Shown here: piece by piece, positions 54,345 to 62,057 of the stretch | How positions within the stretch are numbered: position 1 is the first letter of the stretch | Layout of the letters: every line of letters starts with the position of its first letter | Source: Myxococcales bacterium | Lineage (GTDB): Bacteria; Myxococcota_A; Polyangia; Palsa-1104 | Assembly: GCA_003170275.1 (NCBI GenBank) | Contig: PNAM01000117.1 | Coordinates: 108,800-172,799 of the forward strand | Length of the DNA: 64,000 bases | Direction of reading: 5' to 3' | Program-made: the position numbers and the translations under genes | Notes under the pieces: model-generated | Database searches by the model: none | What the model saw: only the letters and a program-made list of their open reading frames with translations | Told to the model about the DNA's origin: nothing

Positions 54345-55580
54345 CTAGCCTTCCACTCCGCGTGCCAGGCGGATGCCGCTGAGCTGCCAGCGGGTGGCCG
54401 GCGCGAAGAAGTTGCGATAGGTCGCGCGCAGATGGCGGGCCGGCGTGACGCACGAGCCGCCGCGCAGCACCATGCGGTTGGACATGAACTTGCCGTTGTA
54501 CTCGCCGAGCGCGCCGGCGAACGGCCGGTAGCCCGGGTAGGGCAGGTACGGGCTCGCGGTCCACTCCCACACGTCGCCGAACAGCTGCAGGTCGTCCGGG
54601 CCGCTCGCCGGCGCCGGATGGAGCCGCCCCGAGTCGAGGAAGTTGCCCTCCACCTCCCGATCGGCGGCGGCCACTTCCCACTCGGCCTCGAGCGGGAGGC
54701 GCGCGCCCGCCCAGCGCGCGTACGCGTCGGCCTCGTAGAAGCTCACGTGGCAGACCGGCTCGGCCGGATCGACCTCGCGCAGGCCGGTGAGCGTCATTTG
54801 TTGGAAGCCGCCCCCGTGCTCGCGCCAGTAGAGCGGCGCGCGCCAGCCCGCTCGACGACACTCGTCCCATCCGTCGGAGAGCCACAGCTCGGGCCGCTGG
54901 TAGCCGCCGTCGCGCAGAAACGCCAAAAATTCGCCGGCGGTGGTCGGCCGGCTGTGCAGCTCGAACGGTTGCAGGTAGATCCGGTGGCGCGGTTCTTCGT
55001 TGTCGAACACGAAGCCCTTGCCCGCGTGACCGAGCTCGTACAGTCCACCCTCGAAGCGCAGGTAACGCCCCGGCGCGCCGGCCGTCTCGGGACGCGCGGG
55101 CACGCTCTTGTACACCGGGTCGAGCGGGTTGGCGGCCAGCACATGCTTGGCGTCGGTGAGGATCAGCTCCTGGTGCTGCTCCTCGTGGTTGAGGCCGAGC
55201 TCGATCACGAACGCCAGCGCGGAGGCCGCCGGATCGTCGAACAGCCGCGCCATCCACTCGTCGACGTGACGGCGATAGGCCAGCACCTCGGCGACGGTGG
55301 GACGCGACTGGTGCCCGCGATCCGGCTGCGCCACCCGCTCGCCGGCCGCCTGGTAGTACGAGTTGAACAGGTAGCCGTAGCGCGGATCGAGCTCGTGATA
55401 GTCGGGCATTACGGGCTTGAGCGCGAAGGTCTCGAAGAACCAGCTGGTGTGCGCCAGGTGCCACTTGGTCGGGCTGACCTCGGCCATGGTCTGCACGACC
55501 TGGTCCTCGACGGCGAGCGGCTCGCACAGGAGCTCGGTCGAGCGGCGCACGCTGCGATACAGCTCCCGGAGTCGATCCAT
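54345..55580 (-). CDS. egtB: EgtB-type sulfoxide synthase
   Basis: A 411-residue protein from the ATG at 55580; a longer frame upstream is poor. An N-terminal DinB-like domain carries the iron ligands: His 44 in HLAHTSWFF and His 132 and 136 in NHEEQHQELI. The C-terminal half is a formylglycine-generating-enzyme (SUMF1) fold (VCHVSFYEADAYARWAGARL, then LRGGSCVTPARHLR). EgtB joins cysteine or gamma-glutamylcysteine to trimethyl-histidine with oxygen in ergothioneine synthesis. The histidine methyltransferase EgtD is not adjacent. Confidence 0.88.
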   Translation of the reverse strand: MDRLRELYRSVRRSTELLCEPLAVEDQVVQTMAEVSPTKWHLAHTSWFFETFALKPVMPDYHELDPRYGYLFNSYYQAAGERVAQPDRGHQSRPTVAEVLAYRRHVDEWMARLFDDPAASALAFVIELGLNHEEQHQELILTDAKHVLAANPLDPVYKSVPARPETAGAPGRYLRFEGGLYELGHAGKGFVFDNEEPRHRIYLQPFELHSRPTTAGEFLAFLRDGGYQRPELWLSDGWDECRRAGWRAPLYWREHGGGFQQMTLTGLREVDPAEPVCHVSFYEADAYARWAGARLPLEAEWEVAAADREVEGNFLDSGRLHPAPASGPDDLQLFGDVWEWTASPYLPYPGYRPFAGALGEYNGKFMSNRMVLRGGSCVTPARHLRATYRNFFAPATRWQLSGIRLARGVEG

Positions 55581-55820
55581 GTTCGGCCAATCTAGCCGAA
55601 ATGCCCGCCGGAAGCCGAGTTTGGCGGACACGCAAAATAATGCTCGACAATGGGGTTGATGAAGGGCAAGGTACTCCCTGCGTCCAAAGCTGGAGCGCGG
55701 ACTAATATCTGGAAGACGATCGAATCCTTCGATTTCCTCCGTCGGAAACCTGACCACTCCAGCACATCACATCAAAACGGCGGCCGAGTGACGCGCGGCC
55801 GGGCATGCAAGGGAAACGCA
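55581..55820. promoter_or_regulatory. Divergent region and long leader of the cold-shock gene
   Basis: These 240 bases separate egtB (minus) from the cold-shock gene (plus). A TAATAT at 55703-55708 could be a -10 element, though no good -35 lies at the right spacing. It would give a roughly 105-base untranslated leader, in line with cold-shock leaders known to fold with temperature. GGGAAACG just before the ATG is a plausible ribosome-binding site. Confidence 0.4.
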
Positions 55821-56021
55821 ATGGAAAAAGGTAAAGTGAAGTGGTTCAACGATGCGAAGGGCTTTGGCTTCATCACGCAGGAGAACGGCCCGGACCTGTT
55901 CGTGCACCACACGGCGATTGTCGCCGAAGGCTTCCGTAGCCTGTCCGAAGGCGACTCGGTGCAGTTCGAAGTGGTCAAGGGTCCGAAGGGCCTTCAGGCC
56001 GCGAACGTTTCGCGCATCTAA
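55821..56021 (+). CDS. Cold-shock protein (CspA family)
   Basis: A 66-residue single cold-shock domain from the ATG at 55821. RNP1 is KGFGFIT and RNP2 DLFVHHTAI, and the typical start MEKGKVKWFNDAKG is present. The protein binds single-stranded nucleic acid and melts RNA structure at low temperature. It has a long leader and ends at a strong hairpin terminator, so it is a monocistronic unit. Confidence 0.97.
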   Translation: MEKGKVKWFNDAKGFGFITQENGPDLFVHHTAIVAEGFRSLSEGDSVQFEVVKGPKGLQAANVSRI

Positions 56022-56045
56022 CACTTCTTCATAACTCTAAATCAG

Positions 56046-56084
56046 TAGGGCGGGAGGCTTCGGTCTCCCGCCCTATGTCGTTTT
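56046..56084 (+). terminator. Intrinsic terminator of the cold-shock gene
   Basis: An 11-base perfect stem (56046-56056 with 56065-56075), extended by a G-T and a C-G pair, is closed by a TTCG tetraloop (59-62). It is followed within a few bases by TTTT at 56081-56084. It lies 25 bases after the cold-shock stop and before the end of the convergent protease-lipoprotein gene, so it may serve both directions. Confidence 0.9.
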
Positions 56085-56099
56085 GGGCCCCGCGTCTTG

Positions 56100-57269
56100 C
56101 TAGTTGATGGTCATCGGCGCCATCGCCGCCACCACCGACCACTGGAAGTTGTCGATCAACACCGCCGAGTCGTAGATGTGATCGCCTTCGTCGAAGATGA
56201 TGAAGTGCAGCGTGACCTCTTCGTTCGGCGTCACCGGCGCGGTGGTCGTGAGCCAGCCGGTCGAGCCGCCGATCGGATCCTTGCCGCCCAAAAGCCCCGA
56301 CGACGTGTCCTCGTAGCCGGTGCCGGCGATGTCGGTCACCGGTGACTTGCAGTTCATCGTGTACTGGGTGGTCGAGTTGGTGCACACGGTGAACAGCCCG
56401 TTGTTGATGGTGATCGGGTTCATCTTGGAGTCGAAGGTGATGTTGGTCGCCGTGGTGAACTCGCCGGGCGACTCCATCTCGACCAGGAACTCGTCGTTGA
56501 ACTCGGTGCACACGAACTCCGGATACTCCGCCGAGAAGAATTGGAACTGGAACGAGAACGAGTTCGCGTTCGAAGGCGCCTTCAGCTTCAGCACCAGCTC
56601 GGTGTAGTCGTTGACCATCGCCGGCTGCGACTGGCTGCAGCCCGCCACGCCCATCAGGTTGGGCTCGGGGTTCGCGAAGGTGTTGGAATTGCCGAGGTTG
56701 GTGCCGTCCTGCACCGCGACGAAGCCGGCGCCGGTCTTGTCGACGGCCAGGCCGGTCGAGAGCAGGGTCATGTTGGCGCCCGCCTTGGGCGTGAGGATGC
56801 CGAACTTGCTCGCCACCGCGCGCGCCTTGGCGTCGGAAGGACCGACTAGCGAAGCGCTCAGGAAGAAGCGCGGGTCGCACTGCTCCATCGCCTGCGAGAG
56901 GGAGGTCGCGTCGTTCTTGCCGGCGTTCATTGTGTCGCAGGCGGCCAGCGGGTTGTCGATCTTGCCGTCGCAATCGTCGTCGACCATGTTGCCGGCCACG
57001 TCGACCGCGGCGGGGTTGACCAGCGGATCGCAATCGTTGCAGTCGCCGGTGGCCGGGGTGTAGCCGTCGTGATCTTCGTCGCCGTTCGGGTCGCTGCCGG
57101 TGCAGCCCTGCGGCACGCCGCTGTCATCACCGCCACCACCACCACCGCCGCCGCCGCCACCGTCGCTGCCGCTGCCGCCGCCGCCCACGCCGCCGGTCCC
57201 GTGACCACGGCCGCCGTTGCTCGCGTCGCAGCCGGAGACGATCAGCGCCAGCGCGGCGAGCCACATCAT
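56100..57269 (-). other. Lipoprotein module within the fused frame, likely a separate gene
   Basis: Beginning at the ATG-ATG pair (57269 and 57266) the frame encodes 389 residues. It has its own lipobox (LIVSGCDAS), a MopE-like motif (DEDHDGYTPATGDCNDCDP) and the same beta-rich domain as the 390-residue paralogue (NSFSFQFQFFSAEYPEFVC, VTLHFIIFDEGDHIYDSAVL). A TGA exists one frame over at this very point, as in an ordinary ATGA overlap. An independent gene here is therefore plausible. Confidence 0.65.
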
Positions 57270-58514
57270 CGAGCGACCACGCCGGCGCAGGCTGAGCGCG
57301 CCGAGCAGCGACGCTAGGAGCAACGCCATCGCGCCGCTCCCGCCCGGCTGGCCGGGCGCCGTCGAGCAGCCGGTGCCGGCCTGTTCGCCGTTGGTGGGCA
57401 CGTTGACGTTGCCGGTGTGCACGCAGCGGCTCGAGCCGAACGCGGTCTCGCACTCGAAGCCGAGCGGGCAGCTGTTCGAATCCGACGGGGTGCAGGTCTG
57501 GGTGCACACGCTCGCGCCGCTCACCGACAGGCACAGCCCCGAGGCGCAGTCCGCTGCGGTGGTGCAGTCGCTGCCGAGCGGATTGTTGCCGCCGCCGCCG
57601 CCGCCCACGCCGCCGCCACCGCCGCCGCCGCCGCCGCCGCCGGTTCCCATGTCCGGCGAAGGCACGCCGCCACCACCGCCACCGCCACCGGTTGCCATGT
57701 CGGGCTTGGGTGCGGGCCCGGCCATGTCCGGCGGGCTCGAGCCCTGCGGATCGAACTTCGCGATGTACGGATCGACGAACTTGACGCTGACCGTGTCGAC
57801 GCGCGTGTCGGTCGCGCCGCCCTTGCACCCGGTGACCCCGAACGAGGTGATCCCGGTGATCACCTCGGTACCGCCGATGGTCATGAACGCCGGCCCGCCC
57901 GAATCTCCCTCGCAGGTGTCCTGTGACGCGTTGCCGAACTGGACGAACAACGAGTCGTAGCTGGTGAGCGGCGTGGTCGCCACGCGCTTGGTGCCCGCCG
58001 AGTTGCCCTGCGTGTCGCTGCTGGAGTTGATGCCGAACCCGACGATGCGCACCGGCTGGCCGACCTGCGTGTTGGTGAGCGCGGTGCGGTTCATCGGCAG
58101 CGGCTTGATGCTGGTCGCGTTGGTCAAGATCGCCACCGCGACGTCCTGGCCGTTATCGAGCTGCTGCTCGTTGAAGCTCGGGTTGTAGTGGGCCTCGGAG
58201 ACCGCCAGCCACTTGGTCGCGTCGTTGCCCTCGGCGCCGTTCATGTCGTTGCCGATGAAGATGTCGAACGTGCCGCCGCCGGTCACGCAGTGCGCGGCGG
58301 TCATGATCACGTGGGGCGAGACCACCTCGGCGGTGCACAGCGAGTAGCCGTTGCCGCCGGTCGTCTCGCGCAGCATGACCACGCCGGGATCGGCGGTGGT
58401 CGTCGCGCCGCCGATGATCGGCTCTTCACGTTGATCGATGGCGCTGGCGGATTGCAAACAGCCGGCGGCGAGCAGGGTCATCGGAACGAACTTTGCGAAA
58501 TTCTTCGTGTGCAT
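56100..58514 (-). CDS. Trypsin-like protease joined in frame to a MopE-type lipoprotein
   Basis: One uninterrupted frame of 804 residues. Residues 1-415 are a secreted S1 protease: signal with lipobox-like LLAAGCLQ, catalytic His 75 (MTAAHC), Asp 124 (DVAVAIL) and Ser 205 (CEGDSGGPAF), a poly-Gly linker, a Cys-rich unit and a MYXO-CTERM tail (TGCSTAPGQPGGSGAM, hydrophobic helix, LRRRGRS). From residue 416 a second signal (MMWLAALALIVSGCDAS) starts a full MopE-type lipoprotein like that at 32283. No stop separates them. This is a recent fusion, or a one-base error that hid an overlapping stop/start. Confidence 0.85.
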   Translation of the reverse strand: MHTKNFAKFVPMTLLAAGCLQSASAIDQREEPIIGGATTTADPGVVMLRETTGGNGYSLCTAEVVSPHVIMTAAHCVTGGGTFDIFIGNDMNGAEGNDATKWLAVSEAHYNPSFNEQQLDNGQDVAVAILTNATSIKPLPMNRTALTNTQVGQPVRIVGFGINSSSDTQGNSAGTKRVATTPLTSYDSLFVQFGNASQDTCEGDSGGPAFMTIGGTEVITGITSFGVTGCKGGATDTRVDTVSVKFVDPYIAKFDPQGSSPPDMAGPAPKPDMATGGGGGGGGVPSPDMGTGGGGGGGGGGGVGGGGGGNNPLGSDCTTAADCASGLCLSVSGASVCTQTCTPSDSNSCPLGFECETAFGSSRCVHTGNVNVPTNGEQAGTGCSTAPGQPGGSGAMALLLASLLGALSLRRRGRSMMWLAALALIVSGCDASNGGRGHGTGGVGGGGSGSDGGGGGGGGGGGDDSGVPQGCTGSDPNGDEDHDGYTPATGDCNDCDPLVNPAAVDVAGNMVDDDCDGKIDNPLAACDTMNAGKNDATSLSQAMEQCDPRFFLSASLVGPSDAKARAVASKFGILTPKAGANMTLLSTGLAVDKTGAGFVAVQDGTNLGNSNTFANPEPNLMGVAGCSQSQPAMVNDYTELVLKLKAPSNANSFSFQFQFFSAEYPEFVCTEFNDEFLVEMESPGEFTTATNITFDSKMNPITINNGLFTVCTNSTTQYTMNCKSPVTDIAGTGYEDTSSGLLGGKDPIGGSTGWLTTTAPVTPNEEVTLHFIIFDEGDHIYDSAVLIDNFQWSVVAAMAPMTIN

Positions 58515-58790
58515 GGCGCGCAGACGGGTGCAACGCCGGCACCAGTTCGCACGCAGCCGGACCTACACCTCGTCCAAAGTGCGCGGAGTCACGAACTCGT
58601 CGCCGTGACAGCACAAACGCAGTGAGCACGTCCGGCTGCAACATTCGCGTCGCAGACGTGGGGTCGCGGCTCCCTGTTGCGCGGTGTCCCAACGTCGGGG
58701 TGTCCTGCCGCGCGCACGTTTGTCCGCAGCGCGTTTCTCTGCCGACGCTTGCGCGTTGCAAGCATGTGCCGAGACCCAAGGGGGGAAGCG

Positions 58791-60437
58791 ATGCGCCCAG
58801 CGACGAACGACCAAGGCGAGATCGTGGCGACCATCCTGGTCGTCGACGACCAGCCCGCCAGCCTGCTGGCGCTGAAGGCGGTGCTCGAGCCGCTCGGCCA
58901 ACGGGTGGTGACCGCCACCTCCGGCGCCGAGGCGCTGCGCTGCGCCCTCGAGCACGATCTGGCGCTGATCCTCATGGACGTGATGATGCCGGACCTCGAC
59001 GGCTATCAGACCACCGCGTTGTTGCGCCGGCGGGCGCACATCCCGGTGATCTTCCTGACCGCCAAGCACGACAACTCGCGCCAGGCGCGCGCCTACCAAC
59101 ACGGCGGCGTCGACTACCTGGCCAAGCCGATCGATCCGGATTTTCTGCGCGCCAAGGTGTCGGTGTTCGTCTCGTTGTATCTGCAGCGCGAGCACCTCGA
59201 GCAGCAGGCCGAGACCATCCGCGATCAGGAGCGCGTCACCGACGAAGCGCGGCACGCGGTCGAGATCGCCGAGGCTGCGAGCGCGGCCAAGGACGAGTTC
59301 CTGGCGATGGTTTCGCACGAGCTGCGCACGCCGCTCAACGCGATCCTCGGTTGGGGCGAGATGCTGCTCTCGGGCCGACTCGATGCGGCGCGCGCGAGGA
59401 GCGCGGCGGAGACCATCGTGCGCAACGCGCGCGCGCAGAGCCGCCTGATCGAGGATCTCCTCGACATCTCGCGCATCATCTCGGGCAAGTTCCACGTCGA
59501 GCGCCGGCCGAACGAGCTGCGCGCGCTGCTCGAGAACGCGGTGCAGTCGGTGCGGCCGTTCGCCGCGCAGCGCGGGATCGAGATCGACGCGCAGCTCGGC
59601 ACGGGCGCCTGCCAGGTGCTGGTCGATGCCAACCGGCTGCATCAGGTGGTGTCGAACCTGCTGATCAACGCGATCAAGTTCACGCCCAAGGCGGGCCGCG
59701 TGAGCCTCTCGCTCGAGTGCGACGAGGCCGAGCTGGTGCTGTGCGTGAGCGACGCGGGCGTGGGCATCGCGCCGGAGCTGTTGCCGCACGTGTTCGATCG
59801 CTTCCGCCAGGCCGACTCCACCGGAACGCGCGCGCACGGCGGGCTCGGGCTGGGCCTCGCGATCGTGCGCCACATCGTCGAGCTGCACGACGGCACCGTC
59901 GAGGCGCACTCCGACGGGCCGGGTAAGGGCGCGCGCATGACGGTGCGCATCCCGCTGCAGGCGCCGAACGCGCCCGAGTCGCTCGCGCGTGAGGCCAGCG
60001 CGCGCATCACCGGCGAGCTGCGCATCGTGCCGGCGCCTTCGGGACAGTCCCCGCTCGCCGGCTTGTCGCTGCTGATCGTCGACGACGAGGCGGATACCAT
60101 CGAGATGCTGCGCGCGATGCTCGAGGCCGCAGGCGCCGAGGTGACCGCCGCACAGTCGGTGCGCGATGCGCTCGCCGCGGTCGAGTGTGGTCGGTTCGAT
60201 CTGGTCGTGAGCGACATCGGCATGCCCAGGGAGTCGGGGCTGGCGCTGGCGCGCGCGCTCGGGACGCGCGATCCGCCGCGCGTGCCGGCGATCGCCGTCT
60301 CCGCCTACTCCAGCGCCGACGACAAGGCGCGCTCGCTGGAGGCCGGCTTTCTCACTCACGTGGCCAAGCCGTTCGATCCGTCGATGCTCACCGCGCTGAT
60401 CGGCCGCCTGGCGCGCAGGGGCGCGAAAACCGGCTGA
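58791..60437 (+). CDS. Hybrid histidine kinase (receiver-kinase-receiver)
   Basis: A 548-residue protein from the ATG at 58791, preceded by AAGGGGGGAAG. Receiver 1 lies at about 13-125 with Asp 63 (LMDVMMPDLDG). The histidine kinase core has the H-box SHELRTPLNAI (His 176), N-box SNLLINAIKFTPKAG and G-box GLGLGLAIVRHI. Receiver 2 lies at about 430-545 with DLVVSDIGMP. No transmembrane helix is seen, so it is cytoplasmic. The N-terminal receiver suggests it is itself regulated by another kinase. It precedes the fluoride unit but is probably unrelated. Confidence 0.93.
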   Translation: MRPATNDQGEIVATILVVDDQPASLLALKAVLEPLGQRVVTATSGAEALRCALEHDLALILMDVMMPDLDGYQTTALLRRRAHIPVIFLTAKHDNSRQARAYQHGGVDYLAKPIDPDFLRAKVSVFVSLYLQREHLEQQAETIRDQERVTDEARHAVEIAEAASAAKDEFLAMVSHELRTPLNAILGWGEMLLSGRLDAARARSAAETIVRNARAQSRLIEDLLDISRIISGKFHVERRPNELRALLENAVQSVRPFAAQRGIEIDAQLGTGACQVLVDANRLHQVVSNLLINAIKFTPKAGRVSLSLECDEAELVLCVSDAGVGIAPELLPHVFDRFRQADSTGTRAHGGLGLGLAIVRHIVELHDGTVEAHSDGPGKGARMTVRIPLQAPNAPESLAREASARITGELRIVPAPSGQSPLAGLSLLIVDDEADTIEMLRAMLEAAGAEVTAAQSVRDALAAVECGRFDLVVSDIGMPRESGLALARALGTRDPPRVPAIAVSAYSSADDKARSLEAGFLTHVAKPFDPSMLTALIGRLARRGAKTG

Positions 60438-60454
60438 GCGTGGTATCCTGGGGT

Positions 60455-60545
60455 TTCACGATGGCGGTGGAGTCCGCCGACACCCGCCCTCCGGCGACGG
60501 AAGGGCCAATGACTCCTACGGCAGCGCGGATGCGCCGTGGGAGTC
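60455..60545 (+). promoter_or_regulatory. Fluoride riboswitch (crcB motif) with expression platform
   Basis: A stem GGCGG/CCGCC (60463-60467 with 60474-60478) has loop TGGAGT, whose GGAGT (60469-60473) pairs with ACTCC at 60512-60516, the pseudoknot of the fluoride riboswitch. CACGATGG before it and AATGACTCCTACG after it match the consensus. A competing hairpin (60511-60522 with 60534-60545, one mismatch) would hide the same bases, forming an on/off switch. It lies 50 bases before a fluoride exporter gene, the usual target. Confidence 0.82.
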
Positions 60546-60594
60546 GTGACTGAAGCCTCCCCCGGCCTCCCGAACACGAGGAGAGGCTGAAGCG

Positions 60595-61836
60595 ATGGGG
60601 AAGGCGAGGGCGTTCATCGACTGGTTGGCGCTCGGGGCGCTGGTGGGCATGGCGTGCGGCATCGCGTCGGCCGTGTTCCTGCTGTCGCTCGAGTGGGTGA
60701 CCCGCTATCGCGACGGGCACGAGGTGATCGTCTACGGGCTGCCGCTCGCCGGCCTGGCGCTGGGCGCGATCTACGATCGCTGGGGCAAGTCGATCCGCGG
60801 CGGCAACAACCTGGTGATCGACACCGTGCACCAGGACGCGCCGCAGCTGCCGGTCCGCATGGCGCCGATGGTGCTGATCGGGACCGTGCTCACGCACCTG
60901 TTCGGCGGCTCGGCGGGCCGCGAGGGCACCGCCGTGCAGATGGGCGCGAGTCTGGCCGACGCGATCGCGCACCGCTTTCGCGTGACCATCGCGGCACGTC
61001 GCGAGCTGCTCGCCGCCGGAATCGCTGGGGGCTTCGGCTCGGTGTTCGGCACGCCGGTCGCGGGCCTGATCTTCGGGCTCGAGGTGGTGACCATCGGTCG
61101 CATCGAATATCACGCGCTCGTCCCGGCGCTGGTGGCGTCGGTGGTGGGCGATCTGGTGACGCGCGCGCTCGGCGTGGTGCACACCGCCTATCCGCACCCC
61201 GCGTCGCTCGCGCTCGACCCGCTGCTGCTCGCCAAGTGGATCGTGTTCGGCCTGGCCGTGGCCGCCACCGCGATCGTGTTCGTCGAGCTGACCCACCGCC
61301 TGAAGCGGTTCGCCGAGAAGCACGTGACCCGCCTGGCGCTGCGCATGCTGATCGGCGGCGCGGCGGTGGTCGCGCTGTGGCAGCTCGCCGGCACCAGCCG
61401 CTATCTCGGCCTCGGCGTGCCGACCATCCTGGCCGCGTTCGGAGATCCGCACCTGCCGACCTTCGCGTTCGCCTGGAAGCTGCTGTTCACCGCGGTGACC
61501 CTGAGCGCCGGCTTCCTCGGCGGCGAGGTGACCCCGCTGTTCTTCGTCGGCGCGGCGCTCGGTGCGGTGCTCGGGCGGGTGCTCGGGCTGCCGATCGAGC
61601 TGGCCGCCGGCGTCGGGCTCGCGGCTGTCTTCGGCGCCGCCGCCAACACACCCATCGCGCTGTCGATCATGGCGGTCGAGCTGCTCGGCGCCGCCGTCTT
61701 GCCGCACGTGGTGATCGTGACCGTGGTGGCGTACCTGGTGAGCGGGCAGCGCGGCATCTACCCTGCGCAGCGCATCGCGCGGCTCAAGCATGGCGGCCCG
61801 CTGCTCGAGCGGCTCACGCCGTTGCGGGAGCTATGA
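60595..61836 (+). CDS. CLC-F-type fluoride/proton antiporter
   Basis: A 413-residue polytopic protein from the ATG at 60595, with an AGGAGA site about ten bases before it. It is a CLC-fold transporter with the fluoride-subtype signature GREGTAVQMG (109-118) instead of GREGP, and with RGGNNLVIDTVH upstream. The gating Glu is in this GRE. It exports fluoride in exchange for protons and protects against fluoride poisoning. Expression should be induced by fluoride through the upstream riboswitch; the ribosome-binding site can pair with 60554-60559. Confidence 0.88.
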   Translation: MGKARAFIDWLALGALVGMACGIASAVFLLSLEWVTRYRDGHEVIVYGLPLAGLALGAIYDRWGKSIRGGNNLVIDTVHQDAPQLPVRMAPMVLIGTVLTHLFGGSAGREGTAVQMGASLADAIAHRFRVTIAARRELLAAGIAGGFGSVFGTPVAGLIFGLEVVTIGRIEYHALVPALVASVVGDLVTRALGVVHTAYPHPASLALDPLLLAKWIVFGLAVAATAIVFVELTHRLKRFAEKHVTRLALRMLIGGAAVVALWQLAGTSRYLGLGVPTILAAFGDPHLPTFAFAWKLLFTAVTLSAGFLGGEVTPLFFVGAALGAVLGRVLGLPIELAAGVGLAAVFGAAANTPIALSIMAVELLGAAVLPHVVIVTVVAYLVSGQRGIYPAQRIARLKHGGPLLERLTPLREL

Positions 61837-62043
61837 TCGGTTGCCCTGTTTGGCCTTGTCCGGCTTTGGCTTGGCCTGCTTCTGCGCGTCTGAGTCCGCG
61901 CCGGGGCACGGTCCCGGGCAGCTCTGTCCCGGGCAGTCGCACTGTTTCTTGGCCTGCTTGTTCTGACAGTCGCAGGCGCGCGCGGAGGGCGCCGCGACCA
62001 CCGCCGAAAGCGCGAGCACCAGGGCCAGGGTCAATCGCTTCAT
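61831..62043 (-). CDS. Small Cys-rich exported protein
   Basis: A 70-residue protein from the ATG at 62043. It has a signal peptide (LTLALVLALSAVVAAPSARA), then a short Cys/Lys-rich tail (CDCQNKQAKKQCDCPGQSC) and charged residues. The Cys pairs could bind metal. The family is not recognised. Its end overlaps the end of the convergent fluoride transporter gene by six bases. Confidence 0.7.
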   Translation of the reverse strand: MKRLTLALVLALSAVVAAPSARACDCQNKQAKKQCDCPGQSCPGPCPGADSDAQKQAKPKPDKAKQGNRS

Positions 62044-62057
62044 ACGCTGATGATAGC

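Noticed and set aside
54343..55650. Upstream extension of the propeller-like frame
   Set aside because: It is another frame of egtB, rich in Arg and Gly with no domain.
57121..57690. G/C-rich repeat tracts in the protease-lipoprotein gene
   Set aside because: They are Gly codon runs in linkers, not separate elements.
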